Shown piece after piece: positions 59,595 through 64,000 of a stretch of DNA of 64,000 bases (the stretch's first letter is position 1; each line of letters starts with the position of its first letter). Source of the stretch: Nocardioides renjunii (GTDB lineage: Bacteria; Actinomycetota; Actinomycetes; Propionibacteriales; Nocardioidaceae); assembly GCF_034661175.1 (NCBI RefSeq), contig NZ_CP141058.1:1-64000 (forward strand), written 5' to 3'. Both the position numbers and the translations under genes were made by a program. The notes beneath the pieces were generated by a model, which saw nothing but the letters and a program-made list of their open reading frames with translations, did not search any database and was not told the DNA's origin.

Positions 59595-60542
59595 ATGACC
59601 CAGCCGTCCGACGGCCCGGCCGCGACCGGGGTGCCCACCTGCTACCGGCACCCCGGTCGCGAGACCTGGATCCGCTGCCAGCGCTGCGACCGGCCGATCT
59701 GCCCCGACTGCATGCGCGACGCCGCCGTGGGCTTCCAGTGCCCCGACTGCGTCAAGGAGGCCGCCAAGGGCTCGCGCCAGAACCGCGCGCTCTACGGCGG
59801 CGAGCGCAGCGCCGACCCGCGCCTGACGTCGTACGTCCTCATCGCGATCAACGCGCTGGTCTGGCTGGCGATCACGGCGACCGGCGGCAGCGGCTCGCGG
59901 CTGACCGCGCTGCTGGCGCTCAGCCCGCGCGGCCGGTGCGAGCTCACGGACGGGTCGGGTCGCTACTACCCCTCCGTCGGCGATGCGGAGCTGTGCTCCA
60001 CCCTGCCGATCACCGGCTGGCAGTCCGGCGTCTCCGACGGCGCCTGGTGGCAGATGGTCACCAGCATGTTCACCCACGTGGACGTGTGGCACATCGCGCT
60101 CAACATGATGGCGCTCTACATCCTCGGCCCGGCGCTGGAGCGGATCATGGGACGGGCGCGCTTCCTGCTCGTCTACCTCGTCGGGGGACTGGCCGGCAGC
60201 GTCATGGTGCTCTGGCTCTCCGACCCGACCGGCTACACCCTCGGCGCCTCGGGAGCGATCTACGCCCTGCTGGGCGGCCTGCTCGTGACGTTCCGCAAGG
60301 CCCGCCTCGACACCTCGTGGCTCATGCAGAACCTCGCCCTCGGTGTCGTGATCACCGTCGTCGGATGGCGCTACATCTCCTGGCAGGGTCACCTCGGCGG
60401 GCTGCTCGGCGGGATGGCGGTCGCGGCGATCATCGCGTACGCCCCGAAGGCCCACCGCTCGCTGTTCCAGTGGGGCGGCACCGCACTGCTGACGGTCGTG
60501 CTGCTCGCGCTTGCCGTCGTACGCGTGGGCGCGCTGGGCTGA
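59595..60542 (+). CDS. rhomboid intramembrane serine protease with zinc-binding N-terminus
   Basis: A 315-aa protein. Residues 15-55 hold a B-box-like zinc site (CYRHPGRETWIRCQRCDRPIC followed by CMRDAAVGFQCPDC). The rhomboid core follows with six membrane helices, HIALNMMALYILG, catalytic serine in GASGAIYALLGG, and catalytic histidine in QGHLGGLLGG. The start is ATG 59595. It cleaves membrane-embedded substrates; none is indicated. Confidence 0.92.
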   Translation: MTQPSDGPAATGVPTCYRHPGRETWIRCQRCDRPICPDCMRDAAVGFQCPDCVKEAAKGSRQNRALYGGERSADPRLTSYVLIAINALVWLAITATGGSGSRLTALLALSPRGRCELTDGSGRYYPSVGDAELCSTLPITGWQSGVSDGAWWQMVTSMFTHVDVWHIALNMMALYILGPALERIMGRARFLLVYLVGGLAGSVMVLWLSDPTGYTLGASGAIYALLGGLLVTFRKARLDTSWLMQNLALGVVITVVGWRYISWQGHLGGLLGGMAVAAIIAYAPKAHRSLFQWGGTALLTVVLLALAVVRVGALG

Positions 60543-60654
60543 GGGTCGGCGGCCCGCCGCTCACCTCTGGCGGGCTGCGTCATACGGACCGGCACGCATG
60601 CGTACGCCTTCGTCTGGCGCTGAGGGAGCACCCGGGGGTCAGGGCCCACTGTTC

Positions 60655-60729
60655 CCACAGGTGTGCACACACCTGTGGACAACTACACCGGTGTAATTCC
60701 TCCACAGGAGTTCTCCACAGTGTGGATAT
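60655..60729. other. cluster of DnaA-box-like sites and palindromes
   Basis: TGTGGACAA (60674-60682) is the exact reverse of the actinobacterial DnaA box TTGTCCACA. TTCTCCACA (60711-60719) and TGTGGATAT (60721-60729) each differ at one position from TTATCCACA/TGTGGATAA and together form TCCACA-G-TGTGGA. CCACAGGTGTG-CA-CACACCTGTGG (60655-60678) and ACACCGGTGT (60685-60694) are palindromes. Confidence 0.55.
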
Positions 60730-60741
60730 CTCTGCGCCGAG

Positions 60742-60795
60742 GAGCGGTGAGCCACGCAGGTTCGCCGTACCCCGAACCTGCCTCACTCACCGCTC
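60742..60795. repeat. 54-nt hairpin unit A
   Basis: A 10-bp outer stem GAGCGGTGAG/CTCACCGCTC, a 5/5 internal loop, an 8-bp inner stem CAGGTTCG/CGAACCTG and an 8-nt loop. The flanks (first 10 and last 15 nt) are identical to unit B; the inner stem is unrelated in sequence but identical in geometry. Confidence 0.8.
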
Positions 60796-60845
60796 CACAG
60801 CCGATCGATCCCGCGCGAGTCGACGGACGGCCCCCGAAATGACTC

Positions 60846-60899
60846 GAGCGGTGAGAGAGACGCCTTCCCTTCCCCAGGAAGGCGCCTCACTCACCGCTC
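60846..60899. repeat. 54-nt hairpin unit B
   Basis: Same 10-bp outer stem and same right-hand CCTCA segment as unit A, with inner stem CGCCTTCC/GGAAGGCG and a different 8-nt loop. The outer stem extends to CTCGAGCGGTGAG/CTCACCGCTCGAG. The two units are 50 nt apart, between the convergent rhomboid and crgA genes. Confidence 0.8.
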
Positions 60900-60953
60900 G
60901 AGGCGCTGGTGCAGTCGTGCCGGCCGGTCAGTGACGACCAGCCGAGGGAGAAC

Positions 60954-61406
60954 CTACTCCCACTTGGTGGCAAAGCTGAAGCCCACCGCCATGAAGGCGA
61001 TGCCGACGACGAGGTTCCACTGCCCGAGGTCGTTGAAGACCCACAGGTTGGAGAGGTCGTCGGAGAAGACGTAGAAGGTGCAGATCCAGATCAGGCCGAT
61101 CAGGAAGCAGGCCAGCATGCCCACCACGACGCCGCGGCCGCGGCCCAGCGGGGTGGAGGGGTGGGCGGACACGATCAGACCCAACATGAGCAGGCCGAAG
61201 CCGATGGCGTAGTTCCAGTCGCCGAGGTCGGAGACGGCCTTCGGGCTGCCGGGGACCGGCGGGACCGCCAGCGGGTTGCCGCGGCCCTGGACGTAGTAGA
61301 AGACCAGCCAGGCGATGCCGGCCACCATGAGCAGCAGGGCGATCATGAACCTGACGGTGAAGAGCGTGCTCCTCGCGTCGGGGGTGACCGTCTGGGACTT
61401 CGACAC
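60954..61406 (-). CDS. crgA: cell division protein CrgA, double-length
   Basis: A 150-aa four-helix protein made of two CrgA-like units: RFMIALLLMVAGIAWLVFYYV with DLGDWNYAIGFGLLMLGLIV, then VVVGMLACFLIGLIWICTFYV with DLGQWNLVVGIAFMAVGFSF ending in TKWE. CrgA is normally about 90 aa with two helices and helps recruit peptidoglycan synthases to the septum. GTG 61406 follows AGGAG. It lies near pknB, a conserved actinobacterial arrangement. Confidence 0.85.
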   Translation of the reverse strand: MSKSQTVTPDARSTLFTVRFMIALLLMVAGIAWLVFYYVQGRGNPLAVPPVPGSPKAVSDLGDWNYAIGFGLLMLGLIVSAHPSTPLGRGRGVVVGMLACFLIGLIWICTFYVFSDDLSNLWVFNDLGQWNLVVGIAFMAVGFSFATKWE

Positions 61407-61500
61407 TGCTGCTCCTGTGGCTCGGCGGGAGGTTCTCCGGCGCTCGGCGGCACCGGTCGCAAGGCGGCGCGGCGCCCGACGGGGGGTTAGCGTAGTCGTC

Positions 61501-62253
61501 ATGCCCCCTGAGTCCCACGATCGCCCCGGACGCCGCAGCGTCTGGCGCGTGGCGACGCCGGTCATCGTGCTGGTCAGCGGGGTGCTCTTCGGCGTCAGCG
61601 CCCAGCAGAGCGACGGCCTCGACCTCCGGGCCGGGCGGCTGACCGACCTCGCGTCGGTGGTGCGTGCCGAGCGCGACGAGGCCGGTGACCTCACCGCGCA
61701 GGCCGCTGCGCTCAACGCGGAGGTCGAGGCGCTCAGCGCCCAGCTCGGGGACCGCTCCGTCGGCCGGGTGCAGGACGAGATCGCGACCATCGTCGACCCC
61801 GCGGGCCTCACCGACATGGCCGGCCCGGCCGTGCAGGTGACCCTCGACGACGCCCCGCTCGAGGCCCGCCTGGCCTACGAGGGGGAGCCCAACGACCTCG
61901 TCGTGCACCAGCAGGACATCCAGGCCGTCGCCAACGCCATGTGGAACGCCGGCGCGGCGGCCGTCACCATCCAGGGCCAGCGACTCATCTCGACGACCGG
62001 CATCAAGTGCGAGGGCAACCAGGTGACGCTCAACGGGCTGCCGTACTCCCCGCCCTACGTCATCGTCGGCATCGGCGACCCGGACGCCATCCAGGCCGAG
62101 CTCACCACCGACCCGATCCTCGCGACCTACCGCGACTACACGCTCGTGCCGGGCGGCGGCGTCTCGTGGGACATGACCCCGCTCGAGACGGCGACGGCCC
62201 CGTCCTACACCGGCCTGCTCGACCTCACCTACGCGACGCCGATCCCGGAGTAG
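61501..62253 (+). CDS. DUF881 family membrane protein
   Basis: A 250-aa protein with one N-terminal membrane helix (VATPVIVLVSGVLFGVSAQ), a coiled-coil-prone stretch (LTAQAAALNAEVEALSAQL), and a DUF881 domain (GPAVQVTLDDAP, VHQQDIQAVANAMWNAGAAAVTIQGQRLIST, PYVIVGIGDP). DUF881 proteins are common near cell-division genes of Gram-positive bacteria; function unknown. Its last 29 nt overlap the converging pknB gene. Confidence 0.88.
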   Translation: MPPESHDRPGRRSVWRVATPVIVLVSGVLFGVSAQQSDGLDLRAGRLTDLASVVRAERDEAGDLTAQAAALNAEVEALSAQLGDRSVGRVQDEIATIVDPAGLTDMAGPAVQVTLDDAPLEARLAYEGEPNDLVVHQQDIQAVANAMWNAGAAAVTIQGQRLISTTGIKCEGNQVTLNGLPYSPPYVIVGIGDPDAIQAELTTDPILATYRDYTLVPGGGVSWDMTPLETATAPSYTGLLDLTYATPIPE

Positions 62254-64000
62254 TCCCGGGAGCGACCCGCGGTGGCGTCGGCGTGGTCGGCGTCTCCGTC
62301 GGGAGCGTCGGCGTCTCGGTCGGCGTGGTGGGGGTCTCGGTCGGCGTCTCGGTCGGGGTGGTCGGCGTCTCGGTCGGTGTCTCGGTGGGCTCGACGAAGG
62401 CGGAGACGAAGATCGTCACCGTGCTGCCCTGGTCGGCGGTGCCGCCCACCGGGATCTGGTCCACGACCGTGCCCCGCGGCTCGACCGACGCCGCGTCGAC
62501 GCGTACGTCGGGCACGAAGCCGGCCTCGCGGATGGTCCGCTCCGCCTCGCCCTGGCGCAGCCCGCGCACGTCCGGCACCTGCGCGGGGCCGTCGGAGTAG
62601 ACGATCGTGATCGTGGTGCCGTCGGCGACGGAGGTGCCGGCGGGCGGCGCGGTGCTGAGCACCTGGTTGCGCGGCTCGTCGGAGTCCTCCTCCTCGAAGC
62701 GCACCTTGAGGCCCTGCTCGATCATCGCGGCGCGCGCGTCCTTGCGGAGGGTGCCGACGACGTAGGGCACCTCGACCTCGGGCCTGCCGAGCGAGAGCAC
62801 GAAGTCGACTGACGAGTCCGGGTCGGCGAACACGTCGCGGTTGGGGTCCTGCGAGATCACCAGGTCGGCCTCGACCGTCTCCGACGGCTCGCGGTCGACC
62901 TCGCCGACCCGGAGTCCGGCGTCGACGATCTTCAGCCGCGCCTCCTGCTCGGTCAGCCCGACCAGGTTGGGCACCGGCAGGCGCTCCGGCGAGTCCTCGA
63001 ACAGTAGCCCGTTGAGCGCCCACGCGCCCGCGCCGAGCAGCAGCACGGCCAGCAGTCCGCCGAGGATCCACCAGGCCGTACGACCGCGCGACTCCTGCGG
63101 CTCGCGCGGCGGCGGGCCGGAGGTCATCGTCGTGGTCGCGTCGGCCGGCGGGACCGCGGCGACGTACGCCGTCTCCGCCGCCGGCACGACCGCCGGCGCC
63201 TGGATCGGGTGGCCGGAGAGGTAGCGCTCGATGTCGGCCTTCATGGCTGCCGAGCTCTGGTAGCGGTCCTCGACGCGCTTGGCGAGGGACTTCATCACGA
63301 TCGCGTCGATCTCGGGGTCGAGCTGGTCGTCGAGGTCGGACGGCGGGGCGGCCTGCTCGCGCACGTGCTGGTAGGCCACGGCGACCGGGCTGTCGCCGAC
63401 GAAGGGCGGCCGGCCGGTCAGCAGCTCGTAGAGCATGCAGCCGGTCGAGTAGACGTCGGAGCGGGAGTCCACGGTCTCGCCGCGGGCCTGCTCGGGGGAG
63501 AGGTACTGCGCGGTGCCGACGACGGCCGCGGTCTGCGTCATCGTGGAGGACGCGTCGGAGATGGCGCGCGCGATGCCGAAGTCCATGACCTTGACGTCGC
63601 CCGTCGGCGTGAGCATCACGTTGCCGGGCTTGATGTCGCGGTGGATGATCCCGGCGCGGTGGCTGTAGTCGAGCGCGGACAGGACGCCGGCGGTGATCTC
63701 CAGGGCGCGCTCGGGCAGGATCTTGCGGCCCTCGCGGAGGATGTCGCGCAGCGTGCGGCCCTCGACGCACTCCATGACGATGTAGGGCTGGGCGACGCCG
63801 GACCCGTCGGTGGCCATCTCCTCACCGGTGTCGTAGGTCGACACGATGGCGGGGTGGTTGAGCGACGCCGAGGACTGGGCCTCGCGGCGGAACCGGGCCT
63901 GGAAGGTGGCGTCGCTCGCGAGGTCGGTGCGCAGCCGCTTGACCGCCACGGTGCGCCCGAGGCGCAGGTCCTTGCCCTTGCGGACCTCCGCCATCCCGCC
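62225..64000 (-). CDS. pknB: PknB-type serine/threonine kinase with PASTA domains (partial)
   Basis: The N-terminus is cut by the window edge at the glycine-rich loop (GGMAEVRKGKDL). The kinase domain has TVAVKRLR, HRDIKPGN, the DFG motif and SPEQARGE. A membrane helix (WWILGGLLAVLLLGAGAWAL) separates it from three PASTA repeats (VPNLVGL, VPYVVGT, VPDVRGL) and a Thr/Pro/Glu tail repeating TPTETPT. PASTA domains sense peptidoglycan fragments or lipid II; the kinase controls growth and division. Nearby crgA and rhomboid fit the pknB neighbourhood. Confidence 0.93.
   Translation of the reverse strand, partial: GGMAEVRKGKDLRLGRTVAVKRLRTDLASDATFQARFRREAQSSASLNHPAIVSTYDTGEEMATDGSGVAQPYIVMECVEGRTLRDILREGRKILPERALEITAGVLSALDYSHRAGIIHRDIKPGNVMLTPTGDVKVMDFGIARAISDASSTMTQTAAVVGTAQYLSPEQARGETVDSRSDVYSTGCMLYELLTGRPPFVGDSPVAVAYQHVREQAAPPSDLDDQLDPEIDAIVMKSLAKRVEDRYQSSAAMKADIERYLSGHPIQAPAVVPAAETAYVAAVPPADATTTMTSGPPPREPQESRGRTAWWILGGLLAVLLLGAGAWALNGLLFEDSPERLPVPNLVGLTEQEARLKIVDAGLRVGEVDREPSETVEADLVISQDPNRDVFADPDSSVDFVLSLGRPEVEVPYVVGTLRKDARAAMIEQGLKVRFEEEDSDEPRNQVLSTAPPAGTSVADGTTITIVYSDGPAQVPDVRGLRQGEAERTIREAGFVPDVRVDAASVEPRGTVVDQIPVGGTADQGSTVTIFVSAFVEPTETPTETPTTPTETPTETPTTPTETPTLPTETPTTPTPPRVAPGTTPGSASRR

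Noticed and set aside
62283..62400. Short direct repeats (GGCGTCTCGGTC type)
   Set aside because: They are the coding repeats of the Thr-Pro-Glu tail of PknB, not a CRISPR array or intergenic repeat.

Overview
The window is high-GC actinobacterial chromosome, most like a Nocardioides-type organism. The gene order dnaA-dnaN-gnd-recF-DUF721-gyrB-gyrA-DUF3566-tRNA-Ile-DLW39-tRNA-Ala, a pknB/crgA/DUF881/rhomboid/ppiA block, frequent GTG/TTG starts and strong GC bias at third positions all fit. The genus is inferred from gene content and order; no database was searched.

1-12.2 kb is the replication-initiation core: dnaA, an oriC-like dnaA-dnaN spacer with DnaA-box-like sites, the sliding clamp, a short 6-phosphogluconate dehydrogenase, RecF, a DciA-like protein, both gyrase subunits, a DUF3566 membrane protein, tRNA-Ile(GAT), a 41-codon DLW-39-type gene and tRNA-Ala(TGC).

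12.2-48.5 kb is a genomic island of about 36 kb inserted at the 3' half of tRNA-Ala. A 45-bp imperfect copy of the tRNA 3' half lies at 48445-48489, next to a tyrosine integrase, and a 16-bp repeat is present inside both ends. The island carries a MobF-type relaxase/helicase and two small HTH/excisionase-like genes but no type IV secretion genes, so it looks like an integrative mobilizable element. Most of its cargo is defence-like: a NERD protein, an HNH nuclease, a six-gene operon (HTH, PLD-SNF2 helicase, DUF4391, two tandem Mod methyltransferases, Res), a HEPN-motif protein, an 873-aa protein with a nuclease-like motif, a second HNH protein, a 1048-aa Mrr-like/helical-repeat protein, a PD-(D/E)xK protein, and a three-gene SIR2 / small protein / Rad50-like ATPase operon that matches the architecture of Lamassu-Sir2. 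A decayed second integrase sits in the middle, suggesting a composite history.

48.5-64 kb returns to ordinary chromosome: a LacI regulator with a probable operator and a secreted CE4-GH10 xylan-degrading enzyme, a small P-loop kinase, a DGPF/YCII protein with its ECF42-type sigma factor, SURF1, DUF3817, patatin, an acyltransferase, a membrane-anchored coiled-coil protein, cyclophilin, rhomboid protease, a double-length CrgA, a DUF881 protein and a PknB-type PASTA kinase cut by the window edge. The spacer between rhomboid and crgA is unusual: it holds a cluster of good DnaA boxes and two 54-nt units with the same hairpin geometry but unrelated inner stems.
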